A DNA stretch of 64,000 nucleotides, taken from the NCBI GenBank assembly GCA_029009055.1, contig JAQXJR010000014.1:1-64000 (forward strand). The letters run 5' to 3'. The translations under genes were made by a program, and so were the position numbers. The notes under the pieces are model-generated. The model ran no database searches and had not been told where the DNA came from. It was given only the letters and a program-made list of their open reading frames with translations. Below, one piece after another: positions 1-9,300 of this stretch (its first letter is position 1; every line of letters starts with the position of its first letter). Origin of the DNA: Eubacteriales bacterium. GTDB taxonomy: Bacteria > Bacillota > Clostridia > Peptostreptococcales > Anaerovoracaceae.

Positions 1-17
1 TCACTCGCTCACGCACC

Positions 18-137
18 TGTCAAGCACTTTTTTCATTCTTTCGAATCTATTTACCTGACACTTAGAAAGGTCCGCTCCCGCGGCTCCCTTTTCTCGAGCG
101 CTTGTCTACTATATCACCCTTTGCTGATACATGTCAA
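18..137 (-). promoter_or_regulatory. Tandem strong promoters firing off the left edge
   Basis: On the minus strand a TTGACA (132-137) is followed after 18 bp by TATAGT (108-113). A second TTGACA lies at 18-23, whose -10 would fall just outside the window. Two consensus promoters in tandem pointing at whatever lies left of position 1 are typical of stable-RNA (rRNA or tRNA) operons in Firmicutes. The target is not visible, so the rRNA assignment is inference. They lie immediately downstream of rqcP. Confidence 0.6.
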
Positions 138-169
138 GCAAAATATAGCTTTTTTCGGATTTTATCGCC

Positions 170-415
170 TTATTCATTAATAAGTTCATACATAGTCGAA
201 ACGTTCTCTTTACGGATGACTTCCGGAGTCGCCAGGACCTTAAACTTAAGGGAGCTGTTACCGAACTCTATGAAGACCTCATCGCCCGGTTCCACCTCAG
301 AGCCAGCTTTAGCCGTCCTGCCGTTTATGCTGACTCTACCCATATCGCAGGCTTCCTTAGCGACAGATCTGCGCTTTATGATCCTCGATATTTTTAAATA
401 CTTATCTATCCTCAT
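170..415 (-). CDS. rqcP: RqcP/YabO-type S4-domain RNA-binding protein
   Basis: An 81-residue protein that is almost entirely one S4 RNA-binding domain. It opens with MRIDKYLKISRIIKRRS, followed by VAKEACDMGRVSINGR and the PGDEVFIEFG turn. This is the size and pattern of RqcP (YabO), the Hsp15-like factor that works with RqcH on obstructed 50S subunits in ribosome-associated quality control. In Bacillus the same gene sits a few genes after mfd, and here too it closes the pth-mfd-flippase block. A hup terminator lies between it and hup, so it probably has its own promoter within 416-545, although I saw no convincing hexamers there. That gap also holds a GC-rich stretch containing the AGCAAAGCCATTCCGC string discussed in the findings. 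S4 identity is firm; RqcP function follows from family and synteny. Confidence 0.9.
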   Translation of the reverse strand: MRIDKYLKISRIIKRRSVAKEACDMGRVSINGRTAKAGSEVEPGDEVFIEFGNSSLKFKVLATPEVIRKENVSTMYELINE

Positions 416-544
416 GCTTACCTTTCATCAGCAGCAAATCGCTTCATACTTCATGGTCCGGCGCGTAAATCCACTAGGCAAGCCGCGCTCGGCGAGCCGC
501 TGGCGGCCCGGAGGGTTCCTCTGCGGAATGGCTTTGCTGATATC

Positions 545-582
545 TTAAAATAATAGAAAAGGGACAGCCGAAGCCGTCCCTT
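545..582 (-). terminator. Rho-independent terminator of hup
   Basis: On the minus strand a 10-bp stem (573-582 with 559-568, one G-U pair) closes a UUCG tetraloop and is followed by TTTTCTATTATTTT. It lies 70 bp past the hup stop codon. Confidence 0.85.
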
Positions 583-651
583 GATTAAGTCGATATGCTG
601 CTCGCGCTATTTATAGCCCAATTAGTCAGCTACTGCCGAAAAATGTTGCGA

Positions 652-930
652 CTACTTATTAACTGCGTCCTTAAGAGCCTTACCTGCCTTAAATACAGGA
701 GCCTTAGAAGCTGGAATCTTAATAACTTCTTCCGGCTTTCTAGGATTTCTTCCCTGTCTTTCCTTTCTCTCTCTAGTCTCGAAAGAACCGAATCCGATCA
801 GCTGGACCTTATCTCCAGCAACGAGTGTATCCTCAATAGTATCGAAAACCGCGTTGATTACAGCCTCTGCGTCTTTCTTAGTGAAGTTCGTCTTCTCAGC
901 AACAGCTGCAACGAGTTGAGCTTTATTCAT
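652..930 (-). CDS. hup: HU-family DNA-binding protein
   Basis: A 92-residue HU protein, the small dimeric nucleoid protein that bends DNA. The sequence shows the start [19 protein letters not shown], the hallmark [18 protein letters not shown] and the C-terminal [13 protein letters not shown]. Full length for the family. The start is fixed by TAAGGAGG seven bases upstream of ATG. The gene is monocistronic: a promoter with an inverted repeat lies upstream (1007-1039) and a strong terminator downstream. In several Clostridia a hup gene sits at this point between the flippase gene and rqcP, in place of or next to mazG/yabN, which I do not see here. Confidence 0.96.
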   Translation of the reverse strand: MNKAQLVAAVAEKTNFTKKDAEAVINAVFDTIEDTLVAGDKVQLIGFGSFETRERKERQGRNPRKPEEVIKIPASKAPVFKAGKALKDAVNK

Positions 931-1006
931 CTTAATCCTCCTTAGCTATAAGCGGGCGCCCACTTCATCCTCAGCGGATATAGCGCCATTAAGTGTTACG
1001 TGTGAT

Positions 1007-1039
1007 ATTTTACATTTTCCAACGGTTTTGTCAACCGTT
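1007..1039 (-). promoter_or_regulatory. hup promoter overlapped by an inverted repeat
   Basis: Minus-strand TTGACA (1029-1034) and TAAAAT (1007-1012) are separated by 16 bp. The -35 box lies inside a perfect 7-bp inverted repeat, AACGGTT (1021-1027) and AACCGTT (1033-1039), with a 5-bp spacer. That placement looks like an operator, which is an inference. It directly follows the flippase stop codon at 1050. No U-run follows the repeat, which argues against a terminator. Confidence 0.65.
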
Positions 1040-1049
1040 TTTCAGACTA

Positions 1050-2747
1050 TTACCTTACGAAATGGGATACAATCTTCGCCAGCTTATCTCCGGCAGGCAT
1101 CATGGACAGTTCGTCGACCTTGATCGCTTTCACTACTAATATCAAAACAGCGTAGATGATTACGGCGCATAAGATCGCTATAAGAGTCCCCAGGCCGTTT
1201 CCTGCCATTCCGGTACCGGCGAAGTGTACGACGCCGTGATAGATGCCGTAAGCGCAGACCGCCATTATGGCTGAAGCCACGACCGGTTTTACATACGTAA
1301 GCATCAGGTTCATCCTGGCACCTGTGTACTTCTTAACATAATAAGCGTTAAGCAGCATGGCCACGATATAAGCGAATATAGTGCCACTGGCTGTACCATT
1401 AATATTAATAGAATGCACCTTAAGCAGGAAATAAGTCACTACGAACTTACCCGCCACACCTATGGCGAGATTCCTGACAGGTATCATTTGCTTACCGACA
1501 GCCTGAAGAGCCGCCGTCGAAGTCTGCATTATAGCCATGAACAGGATGCTGATAGACATGATCATCAGTATAGGAGCCGCATCATGGCAGTCCTGAGGCC
1601 GCTGGAAATACAGGAGCTTCAGGATAGGTTCGGCCAGAGCGAACATACCGAGCGAGCACGGAGCCGCCAGTATCATGGTAGTCCTGTATCCAAGCTGTAT
1701 ATTATCTATGATCCCTTCCCTGTTATTTAATTTATACATAGCTGATACAGCCGGGACCAGACTGACGGATACCGCCTGAGTCATGATCTGCGGAAACGCT
1801 ATGATAGGGCTGCAGAAGCCGCTCAGAAGCCCATACAGGTACTTAGACTCTGTAGCGGACCAACCGCTGCTCTGAAGCACCCTCATGCTCATAGCCGTAT
1901 CTATAAGGTTCATCATAGGAAATATCTCGCTCCCGATGATGATAGGAACAGCGATAGCTATTATGGTCTTCGCTATGGTCCAGTCACTGTCGACTCTCTG
2001 CGAGCCATGCTTCACCTGGTAGCTGAAGCCCTTATGGTTCAGCGCGTAAATGAGCGTTATCACCAGAAGTCCGGCCAGAGATCCCGCTGAAGCGCCGAAA
2101 GAAGCGCCCGCCGCCACAGCCTTCTCTCCCTTAGGGATGAGGACATACGCTAATGTAAGCCCGACCACTACCCTGACGAGCTGCTCAGATATCTCAGAAA
2201 GAGCTGTCGGATTCATGTTCTGGCGGCCGTTGAAATACCCTCTAAACGCCGAGAACAGAGGCACTATAAGAAGCGCCGGTGATATAGCTCTTAAAGCCAT
2301 AGTCGCGCCGGTGTTCTTAATGAAGGCCGAGATAGCTCCTCCTCCGAAGAAGCAGATGGCGAACGATATGGTTCCGAAGCAAAGCATTATCTTCAGGGCT
2401 ACTCTGAGTACCTGCCTGGCTGCCCGGTATTCCTTCACCGCCAGATGTCCCGACACCTGCCGAGATATGGCTATAGGAAAGCCGGCCGTAGAGAACACCA
2501 GCAAGGCTCCGTAGACGTTATAAGCTACGGAGTAATACGACATGCCCTCGCCTCCGATCCAGTTGCTGAGCGGGATCCTGAAGAAGGCTCCCAGCACCTT
2601 AACTACCAGGCCAGACATGGCCAGGATGGCAGCGCCCTTTATGAATTTCTGGCTCTTATCAGCCTCTTCCCTTTTCTCTTCCACTGCCGCGTCACCCGAG
2701 CCGGGCTCCGGCGCGGTCTGATTCGCTATATTATTTTCTTCAGGCAT
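1050..2747 (-). CDS. Polytopic lipid-flippase-family protein (MurJ/SpoVB-like, MVF/MATE fold)
   Basis: A 565-residue polytopic membrane protein of the oligosaccharidyl-lipid flippase superfamily. About 30 hydrophilic residues (PEENNIANQT onward) precede roughly 14 hydrophobic segments. Family-typical stretches are the first segment with SNWIGGEGMSYYSVAYNVY, then GFPIAISRQVSGH, RGYFNGRQNMNPTALSEISEQ, and the KLLYFQRPQ region near residue 375. This matches YabM/SpoVB-type proteins, which flip lipid II or related polyprenyl-linked sugars. The position after mfd is the yabM position in Bacillus. It starts 26 bp after the amidohydrolase stop, with GAAAGGTAGGA upstream of ATG, so it is probably co-transcribed with pth-mfd-mtaD. 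Substrate (lipid II or another polymer) cannot be read from sequence. Confidence 0.85.
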   Translation of the reverse strand: MPEENNIANQTAPEPGSGDAAVEEKREEADKSQKFIKGAAILAMSGLVVKVLGAFFRIPLSNWIGGEGMSYYSVAYNVYGALLVFSTAGFPIAISRQVSGHLAVKEYRAARQVLRVALKIMLCFGTISFAICFFGGGAISAFIKNTGATMALRAISPALLIVPLFSAFRGYFNGRQNMNPTALSEISEQLVRVVVGLTLAYVLIPKGEKAVAAGASFGASAGSLAGLLVITLIYALNHKGFSYQVKHGSQRVDSDWTIAKTIIAIAVPIIIGSEIFPMMNLIDTAMSMRVLQSSGWSATESKYLYGLLSGFCSPIIAFPQIMTQAVSVSLVPAVSAMYKLNNREGIIDNIQLGYRTTMILAAPCSLGMFALAEPILKLLYFQRPQDCHDAAPILMIMSISILFMAIMQTSTAALQAVGKQMIPVRNLAIGVAGKFVVTYFLLKVHSININGTASGTIFAYIVAMLLNAYYVKKYTGARMNLMLTYVKPVVASAIMAVCAYGIYHGVVHFAGTGMAGNGLGTLIAILCAVIIYAVLILVVKAIKVDELSMMPAGDKLAKIVSHFVR

Positions 2748-2773
2748 ATTCCTACCTTTCCAAGCTATCGGCC

Positions 2774-4069
2774 TTATTCACCGAGACTGGAAAGTATCTC
2801 CTGAGTCGCTCTCTCAGTCTCGTAAATAGCCTTATCTATATCTATAGTCTTATACTCGCCGTCCTTATAGAGGACCTTACCGTCGACCATAGTGAGAACT
2901 ATATCGCTTCCGGACGCTGAATATACTATGTTACTCAGAGCGTCATGAACAGGCCTCATATTAGGAACATCTGTCCTCATAACGATGATATCCGCCTTAT
3001 TTCCTACCTTCAGCTGACCGCAGTCGTCACGTCCCTGAGCTATAGCTCCGCCCTTAGTAGCGGCGTAAAGAGCCTGCTTAGGAGTAACAGCTGTCGGATC
3101 TCCGGCTCTTACCTTACTTACGAGAGCCAGTGTCTTTATCTCTTCTATGAAGTTAAGGCTGTTGTTACTCGTTACGCTGTCCGTTCCGATAGCCAGGTTA
3201 ACGCCCTTATCCAGGACCTTAGCCGTGTCGCAGATGCCGCTGGCGAGCTTAAGGTTGCTGACAGGGTTAGTGGCTACAGTAACGCCCTTCTCGCGGAGGA
3301 TGTCATAATCTTCATCGTCCAGCCATACGCAGTGAGCCGCGGTAGTCCTGGTGTCGAATATACCGCAGTCAGCTAAGTACCTGACAGGAGTCCTGCCGTC
3401 ATGTCTTTGCTTACATTCCTCGAACTCGAGCTTAGTCTCAGCCACATGGACCTGCATGTTCACATCCAGCTCCTTAGCCAGATCCGCCAGTTTTCTCGCC
3501 ACGTCCTCGTTAGATGTGTACTCAGCGTGGAGGCTGGCGTCTATCTTAATCCTGCCGTTCTCAGCTCCGTCGAATACCTTCTTAACGACCCTGAGCTCCT
3601 TAACCTCTGATCTCTCCTCGAAAGGAATATCGCTGTTCACGACGAGAGCGTTGGAGATATTATTCTTAGCGCCGCTGTCGATGACTGCCTTAGCGATGTC
3701 AGGGATGAAGAAATACATGTCTGACGTGGACACGATGCCGAACCTCAATGATTCAGCCATAGCCAGCAAAGTGCCCCAGTATACCGCCTTACTGGTAAGC
3801 TTGGATTCGAAGGGCCAAATCCTCTTAGAAAGCCAGTCCTGTAAAACCATGTTCTCGCCGTATCCCCTCATGAGTGTCATGGCAGAATGAGCGTGAGCGT
3901 TGAAAAACCCGGTCATGAGCAGTCTGTCCTTACCGCTGTACACCTCGCCGAAATCCCCCTGCGGCATGGTCTTACCTATGTAAGCGACGCGGTCATCCTT
4001 AGTAGCGACATACATGTTAGTCTGTACGTCGAGGTTCTCATCCAGGATCGTAATGTCCTTAAAAAGCAT
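2774..4069 (-). CDS. mtaD: MtaD-type amidohydrolase (5-methylthioadenosine/S-adenosylhomocysteine deaminase)
   Basis: A 431-residue amidohydrolase-superfamily enzyme. Visible metal and substrate motifs are NAHAHSAMTLMRGYGE near residue 58, HVAET near 205, HCVWLDD near 240 and GTDSVTSNNSLNF near 290. These match the TatD/ATZ/TRZ-like deaminase family that hydrolyses methylthioadenosine, SAH or related adenosines to inosine forms. It begins 2 bp after the mfd stop codon with AAAGGAG inside the mfd end, so translation is probably coupled. It occupies the place of spoVT in the Bacillus order. Exact substrate is uncertain: guanine deaminase and other cytosine-type deaminases share the fold. Confidence 0.85.
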   Translation of the reverse strand: MLFKDITILDENLDVQTNMYVATKDDRVAYIGKTMPQGDFGEVYSGKDRLLMTGFFNAHAHSAMTLMRGYGENMVLQDWLSKRIWPFESKLTSKAVYWGTLLAMAESLRFGIVSTSDMYFFIPDIAKAVIDSGAKNNISNALVVNSDIPFEERSEVKELRVVKKVFDGAENGRIKIDASLHAEYTSNEDVARKLADLAKELDVNMQVHVAETKLEFEECKQRHDGRTPVRYLADCGIFDTRTTAAHCVWLDDEDYDILREKGVTVATNPVSNLKLASGICDTAKVLDKGVNLAIGTDSVTSNNSLNFIEEIKTLALVSKVRAGDPTAVTPKQALYAATKGGAIAQGRDDCGQLKVGNKADIIVMRTDVPNMRPVHDALSNIVYSASGSDIVLTMVDGKVLYKDGEYKTIDIDKAIYETERATQEILSSLGE

Positions 4070-4071
4070 GT

Positions 4072-7000
4072 TTATTGATCTCCTTTCACGAGGCTCAGCA
4101 GCACTATAGCGTCATCCAGCTTTCCTCTGGAAGCCGGGATCCTGACGAAAGGCTTCACGCCTCCGTGCACGAATGCCCTGCCATCAAACGCGCTGTTGAT
4201 CCTAACTATATTTTCAGAATTCAAAGGATTCTTCTCATTAAACTGGAAGAACATCTGCCCTCCCTGTTCGTATATACGACTTATGGACAGTTCCTCCGAG
4301 AGTCCCCTTATCCTGGCCACCTTCATCAGGTTAGCCACCTCATCAGGCACATCGCCGAATCTGTCCTGCAGCTCATCGTACATATCATCTTCATCGGCGT
4401 CGCTCCTGATGTGGGAAATTTTCTTATACACACTCAGTTTAACCGATTCATCATCAATATACCAGTCCGGAATCGTCGCCGCAACATGCAATTCTAACGT
4501 AATATCGTCCGGCTCATCCGTAATGCTCTCGCCCTTAAGCTTCCGAACTTCCTGGTCTATGATCTTACAGTAAAGCTCATAGCCTATATTCATCATGTGC
4601 CCGCTTTGCTCGCCTCCGAGCAGGTTCCCGGCGCCTCTTATCTCCAGGTCTCTCATGGCCACCTTAAAACCGGAGCCGAACTCCGTGAATTCTCTTATGG
4701 CCTTAAGCCTCTTTCTCGCGACATCGTTAAGGAGCTTATCCTTCCTATACATCAAGTAGGCGTAGGCTATCCTGTTATTCCTTCCTACCCTGCCCCTAAG
4801 CTGATAGAGCTGTGCCAATCCGTAGCGGTCTGAATCCATGATTATTATCGTGTTGGCATTACTTATGTCTATGCCGGACTCGACGATAGTAGTCGCGACG
4901 AGCACGTCAGACTCGTGGTTCGTAAAGGCGAGCATGATATCTTCGAGCCGCTGCTCGCTCATCCTTCCATGGCCCACGACCACTCTGGCGTCAGGCACCA
5001 GCTGCTCTACCCTTTCGGCGACCCTCTGTATGCCGTTCACTCTGTTATATATGACGAAGACCTGGCCTCCCCGTTCCAATTCCCGGGTTATGGCCTCCCG
5101 AATCACCGCGTCGTCCTCTTCAGTCACATATGTTCTGATAGGATATCTGTTCTCAGGCGGCTCCGTGAGCACGCTCATGTCCCTGATGCCCGAAAGCGAC
5201 ATATTAAGAGTCCTCGGTATAGGCGTGGCAGAGAGCGTGAGCACGTCCACCGTGCTCTTAAGCTTAGTTATAGCTTCCTTATGCGCGACGCCGAACCGCT
5301 GCTCCTCATCTATTACCAAGAGTCCCAGGTCTTTATACTTTATATCCTTCGATAGGAGGCGGTGTGTCCCGATAATCAGGTCCACCTTACCGGCATTAAC
5401 ATCCTCTACTATCTGCTTCTGCTCCTTCTCTGTCCTGAACCTGGACAGCATCTCCACTCGGCATGGCAGCCCAGAGAATCTCTCTTTAAGCGTGTAATAG
5501 TGCTGGTTGGCGAGAAGGGTCGTCGGAACCAACATGGCAGCCTGTTTTCCACTCAGTATGCACTTACAGATCGCCCTGGCCGCGACTTCTGTCTTACCGA
5601 AGCCCACGTCCCCGCAGAGCAGCCTGTCCATGGCTACAGGCTCTTCCATATTCCTCTTTATCTCGGCGGACGCCTTAAGCTGGTCGTTCGTCTCTACATA
5701 AGGGAAAGAGTTCTCAAACTCCCTCTGCAGCTCACCGTCAGGGTCGAAAGCAAAGCCTTCCCGCGATTCCCGCTCCGCGTACAGCTTTATGAGCTCATCA
5801 GCCATGTCCTTAATAGAAGCCCTGGCCCTGGCTTTAGCCGCCTTCCACTCATTCCCGGAAAGTTTATTAAGTTTCGGCGCCACGCCTTCATTTCCAATGT
5901 ACTTCTGGACTATGTCGAACTGCTCTATAGGAACATATAACGTATCGTTCCCGGCGTACTTTATTTTAAGATAATCACGATCCTTACCATCGACCTTCAT
6001 CCTCTGTATGCCGAGGAAACGTCCGATTCCGTGCAGCTCATGAACGACATAATCGCCCTCATTCAGGTCTGTGAAGCTTTCTATGTAGCGGACATTAGAG
6101 TCCTGTTCCTGACCCTCTCGTCTGCGCTTCCTCGGCTTCAGCCTCTTCCCCGCGAATATGTCATTATCGCTGATATAACATATCTTAAAATCAGGGAAAT
6201 CGACTCCGCCGGATAGAGAGCCTTCCACGACGTTCACGTGTTTAGTGAAGCCGGCGTGTTCAGTAAACTCCGTGAGATTAGCCACTCTCTCGAAGTCTGA
6301 CGCTACGATCGTGACATTATAACCGCTTCCCGTGAATGACTTAAGTTCCTGCTCGAATATGTCCATCCTGCTGTTGAATGAAGACATCTGCCTGCTTCTT
6401 ATATCCTTAAGCTCGGCATATTCAGAAACGCCCTTCACGACCTTAGGGAACGGCATGGTTATATATAAAGGTCCCTTCGAGGCAGTCCCATCATAGACAT
6501 TCAAGAAATCAGCGAGTCCTGAAAGAGACGACGCGTCTTCTTTAACTGCCCTTCCCCTCTCAAGCAGCGCCTCGAAGTCCTGTCTGTTCTCCTTATCCCT
6601 GGCATCCAGATACTCCGTTATCCTATCCGGATCGCACACGAAAACAGCGCCTGAGCGCATATAATCCCAGGCGTACTCCGTCTTATCATAGAAATAGCTT
6701 ATATAATTATCTATCAGCTGACTGTTAGTCATGCTGCCTATATACTCTTTAAGCTCGCCCAGCCTCTTCTCGACATTCTCAGCGAGTTCCTCCTCGCCCT
6801 TCTTAACCAGCCTCTTAGCCTGAGCCTTATACGCCTTATCTATAGCGGCGAGCGCCCTGTCCCTGGCTTCATTATCAGCCGGCATCTCGCCCGCGGGCGT
6901 CAGCGTTATCGTCTTCACATTCTCTATAGAGCGCTGGCTAGACACGTCGAATGACCTGATGGAGTCCACCTCTGTGTCGTAGAACTCTATCCTGAAAGGA

Positions 7001-7503
7001 TGGTCCTGCTCCGGCGGGAAAACATCTATTATATCTCCCCTGGCGCTGAACTGGCCGCGGCTTTCGACCATGGTCATCCGCTCATAGCCCATGTCAGTAA
7101 GGGATTCCCTGAGTTTCACAGGGTCAGCCTCACCGCCCATCTCCAGGTATATCTTCATCCCATCGAAGAAGGCGTGCGGCATGGTCTTCTTAACCGCGGC
7201 GCTTGCGGGAGCGACCACAATACAGTTCTCATCCTCCCTCAGAGCCTTAAGCGCCGCCAGTCTCTGGACAGTATCAGCATTATCCTTTGCTTCGAAATCC
7301 AGAAATATCTGATCTTCCTGAGGCATAAGAAAAACATCTCTGCCCGTAAAGAACGAGATGTCCCCCGCCAGCTTCCTCGCCTCGCCCTCTGTCGAAGTTA
7401 TGACGAAAGCCTGACCGCCGCTTTTATTTATAATATCCGAAACAACGTAAGCAGAGCCGCTCTCCACGACCCCGGATATCGCCGTGATACCCCTGTTCGT
7501 CAT
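4072..7503 (-). CDS. mfd: Transcription-repair coupling factor Mfd
   Basis: A full-length 1143-residue Mfd. It displaces RNA polymerase stalled at DNA lesions and recruits UvrA. From the N terminus: a UvrB-like region with QEDQIFLDFEAKDN, the RNA-polymerase-interaction domain with DYVVHELHGIGRF near residue 480, and a RecG-like translocase with Walker A GDVGFGKTE near 629. The helicase box DEEQRFGVAH follows near 731, then SATPIPRTLN, QLRGRVGR, and the C-terminal TRCF domain (EIRGAGNLLGGEQSG). It overlaps pth by four bases (ATGA), and the next gene begins 2 bp after its stop, so the cluster is one operon. No anomalies seen. Confidence 0.98.
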   Translation of the reverse strand: MTNRGITAISGVVESGSAYVVSDIINKSGGQAFVITSTEGEARKLAGDISFFTGRDVFLMPQEDQIFLDFEAKDNADTVQRLAALKALREDENCIVVAPASAAVKKTMPHAFFDGMKIYLEMGGEADPVKLRESLTDMGYERMTMVESRGQFSARGDIIDVFPPEQDHPFRIEFYDTEVDSIRSFDVSSQRSIENVKTITLTPAGEMPADNEARDRALAAIDKAYKAQAKRLVKKGEEELAENVEKRLGELKEYIGSMTNSQLIDNYISYFYDKTEYAWDYMRSGAVFVCDPDRITEYLDARDKENRQDFEALLERGRAVKEDASSLSGLADFLNVYDGTASKGPLYITMPFPKVVKGVSEYAELKDIRSRQMSSFNSRMDIFEQELKSFTGSGYNVTIVASDFERVANLTEFTEHAGFTKHVNVVEGSLSGGVDFPDFKICYISDNDIFAGKRLKPRKRRREGQEQDSNVRYIESFTDLNEGDYVVHELHGIGRFLGIQRMKVDGKDRDYLKIKYAGNDTLYVPIEQFDIVQKYIGNEGVAPKLNKLSGNEWKAAKARARASIKDMADELIKLYAERESREGFAFDPDGELQREFENSFPYVETNDQLKASAEIKRNMEEPVAMDRLLCGDVGFGKTEVAARAICKCILSGKQAAMLVPTTLLANQHYYTLKERFSGLPCRVEMLSRFRTEKEQKQIVEDVNAGKVDLIIGTHRLLSKDIKYKDLGLLVIDEEQRFGVAHKEAITKLKSTVDVLTLSATPIPRTLNMSLSGIRDMSVLTEPPENRYPIRTYVTEEDDAVIREAITRELERGGQVFVIYNRVNGIQRVAERVEQLVPDARVVVGHGRMSEQRLEDIMLAFTNHESDVLVATTIVESGIDISNANTIIIMDSDRYGLAQLYQLRGRVGRNNRIAYAYLMYRKDKLLNDVARKRLKAIREFTEFGSGFKVAMRDLEIRGAGNLLGGEQSGHMMNIGYELYCKIIDQEVRKLKGESITDEPDDITLELHVAATIPDWYIDDESVKLSVYKKISHIRSDADEDDMYDELQDRFGDVPDEVANLMKVARIRGLSEELSISRIYEQGGQMFFQFNEKNPLNSENIVRINSAFDGRAFVHGGVKPFVRIPASRGKLDDAIVLLSLVKGDQ

Positions 7504-8078
7504 TTATTTCCCCCGGATCTCTTAGAATTATAGATGTTCATCGCCTTATCTATGTCCTCCGTCACATAGCATCTCAAGGCGTCCACGGCAGTATCCACCG
7601 CCTGCTCCATCATGCTCTTCTCACTCTTAGAGAAGCCTCCGAGCACGAAATCCACTATATCTCCCTTATTCTCGACGCCCGTACCGACCCTCAGTCTCGG
7701 GAACCTGTCAGAACCGAGGCAGCTCACTATAGACCTCATGCCGTTATGGGTCCCCGCGCTTCCGAACTTCCTGATCCTGATGCTTCCTTCCTTAATATCG
7801 AAATCATCGTAGATCACGATCAGATGCGACAGGTCGACCTTATAGAACTTCACAGCCTGAGCTATGGCCCTTCCGCTCTCGTTCATGTATGTCTGAGGCT
7901 TCATGAGCAGGACCTTCTCGCCCCCGATATTATCCTCCCCGACCAGAGCGTCGAACTTCTTCCTGGTGACGGACACCCCGTCCTTATCCGCCAGTCTGTC
8001 GACCGTGATAAATCCGAGATTATGCCTGGTGTTCTCATATTTCTTACCTGGATTTCCCAGGCCGGCGATTATGTACAT
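7500..8078 (-). CDS. pth: Peptidyl-tRNA hydrolase
   Basis: A 192-residue Pth, which releases peptides from prematurely dropped peptidyl-tRNA. Catalytic signatures are visible: GLGNPGKKYENTRHNLGF with the catalytic histidine, KPQTYMNESG, VIYDDFDIKEG with the catalytic aspartate, and SAGTHNGMRSI. The length is normal. It overlaps mfd by ATGA. Upstream, a terminator for prs (8104-8143) separates it from prs although the order prs-pth is kept as in Bacillus. The ctc (bL25) gene found between them in Bacillus is absent. Confidence 0.98.
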   Translation of the reverse strand: MYIIAGLGNPGKKYENTRHNLGFITVDRLADKDGVSVTRKKFDALVGEDNIGGEKVLLMKPQTYMNESGRAIAQAVKFYKVDLSHLIVIYDDFDIKEGSIRIRKFGSAGTHNGMRSIVSCLGSDRFPRLRVGTGVENKGDIVDFVLGGFSKSEKSMMEQAVDTAVDALRCYVTEDIDKAMNIYNSKRSGGNK

Positions 8079-8103
8079 TCTTACCCCTTATATCTCCATT
8101 CAG

Positions 8104-8143
8104 CAAAGAAACCGCCTAACACGCTGTTAAGCGCGCCAGGCGG
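8104..8143 (-). terminator. Probable prs terminator
   Basis: On the minus strand CCGCCT (8138-8143) pairs with AGGCGG (8112-8117) around an inner CGC/GCG stem, followed by TTTCTTTG. It lies about 100 bp after the prs stop and just upstream of pth. The loop is large and the U-tract is broken by a C, so strength is uncertain. Confidence 0.6.
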
Positions 8144-8244
8144 GTATCGTCATTTCTAATATATTCCGCTTAGGTCCGGCCGGATGGCACATACAGCAAA
8201 GTCATTTGCTATATACCCCTCCGGGCCTGCCCCAAAACTATTTA

Positions 8245-9210
8245 TTACATATTAAATGTTTCGTCGATGATAGTGCTTACGGAACCGTTATTATGAATCC
8301 TGTCTATAGCCTTAGCGAATACAGGCGCTACTGAGAGGAACTTCATCTTAGCGATCTTCTTCTCCTCAGGAATAGGTACTGTGTTCAGGAGAACCAGCTC
8401 GGAAATAGCTGACTTATCTATTCTCTCGATAGCAGGTCCTGAGAGAACTCCGTGTGTAGCGCAGGCGAATACGTTCTTAGCGCCTCTCTCCTTAATAGCG
8501 TTAGCCGCGTTAGTTATAGTTCCAGCTGTATCGATCATGTCATCCAGGATGATGCAGTTCTTACCCTTAATCTCGCCGATGACGTTCATTACCTCGCTCT
8601 TATTAGGCTCAGGACGTCTCTTATCTATAATAGCGATCGGGCAGTTGAGGAGCTGAGCCATGCTGCGGGCTCTTACTACACTGCCGTGGTCAGGGGATAC
8701 GATGACTACATCCTCCAGAGCCTTCTCTCTGAAGTACTTAGCCAGTATAGGCATGCCGATGAGGTGGTCTACAGGAATATCGAAATATCCCTGGATCTGA
8801 GCCGCGTGGAGGTCCATAGTGATGACTCTGTCCACACCTGCTGTAACGAGGAGGTCAGCTACGAGCTTAGCTGAGATTGGATCCCTGGCCTTAGCCTTCC
8901 TGTCCTGACGCGCGTATCCATAATATGGGATAACAGCGTTTATCCTGCCTACAGAAGCTCTCTTAAGAGCGTCTGTCATGACAAGAAGCTCCATGAGGTT
9001 ATCGTTAGCAGGCGCGCATGTGGACTGGATGATGTACGCGTCCTTACCTCTAACTGACTGCCAGATGCTTACTGAGACCTCTCCATCGCTGAATCTCTTA
9101 ACGTCTGAAGAACCGATCTCTACTCCGAGCAGATCCGCGATTTCCTTAGCGAGCTCCGGGTGTGAGTTCCCTGTAAATAAAACGATATCGGAAAACGCTT
9201 TATGATCCAT
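8245..9210 (-). CDS. prs: Ribose-phosphate pyrophosphokinase (PRPP synthetase)
   Basis: A 321-residue class I PRPP synthetase that makes PRPP from ribose-5-phosphate and ATP for purine, pyrimidine, His, Trp and NAD synthesis. The sequence shows the [11 protein letters not shown] region, [29 protein letters not shown], the [12 protein letters not shown] flexible loop and the PRPP-binding [14 protein letters not shown]. The start follows a near-perfect AGGAGG. It is preceded by an 8-bp GC-rich hairpin (9236-9274) and a few bases later by the LbH gene, keeping the glmU-prs adjacency seen in Bacillus. The product also feeds the hpt gene at 33.2 kb. Confidence 0.98.
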   Translation of the reverse strand: MDHKAFSDIVLFTGNSHPELAKEIADLLGVEIGSSDVKRFSDGEVSVSIWQSVRGKDAYIIQSTCAPANDNLMELLVMTDALKRASVGRINAVIPYYGYARQDRKAKARDPISAKLVADLLVTAGVDRVITMDLHAAQIQGYFDIPVDHLIGMPILAKYFREKALEDVVIVSPDHGSVVRARSMAQLLNCPIAIIDKRRPEPNKSEVMNVIGEIKGKNCIILDDMIDTAGTITNAANAIKERGAKNVFACATHGVLSGPAIERIDKSAISELVLLNTVPIPEEKKIAKMKFLSVAPVFAKAIDRIHNNGSVSTIIDETFNM

Positions 9211-9235
9211 ATTATACCTCCTAGGTGTTAAAGCG

Positions 9236-9274
9236 ACGTCCGGCCTCGATACGGGCGGCCCTGAGCCCGGACGT
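9236..9274 (-). promoter_or_regulatory. Hairpin in the prs leader
   Basis: Minus-strand ACGTCCGG (9267-9274) and CCGGACGT (9236-9243) form a perfect 8-bp stem around a GC-rich loop. No U-run follows, so it is not a classical terminator. It sits between the LbH gene and the prs ribosome binding site and could be a processing or stability element. Confidence 0.5.
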
Positions 9275-9300
9275 AATGAACTGATTTATAGTTAAATATC

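Noticed and set aside
102..548. 148-codon plus-strand frame over the rqcP region
   Set aside because: Antisense to rqcP, which has clear family motifs.
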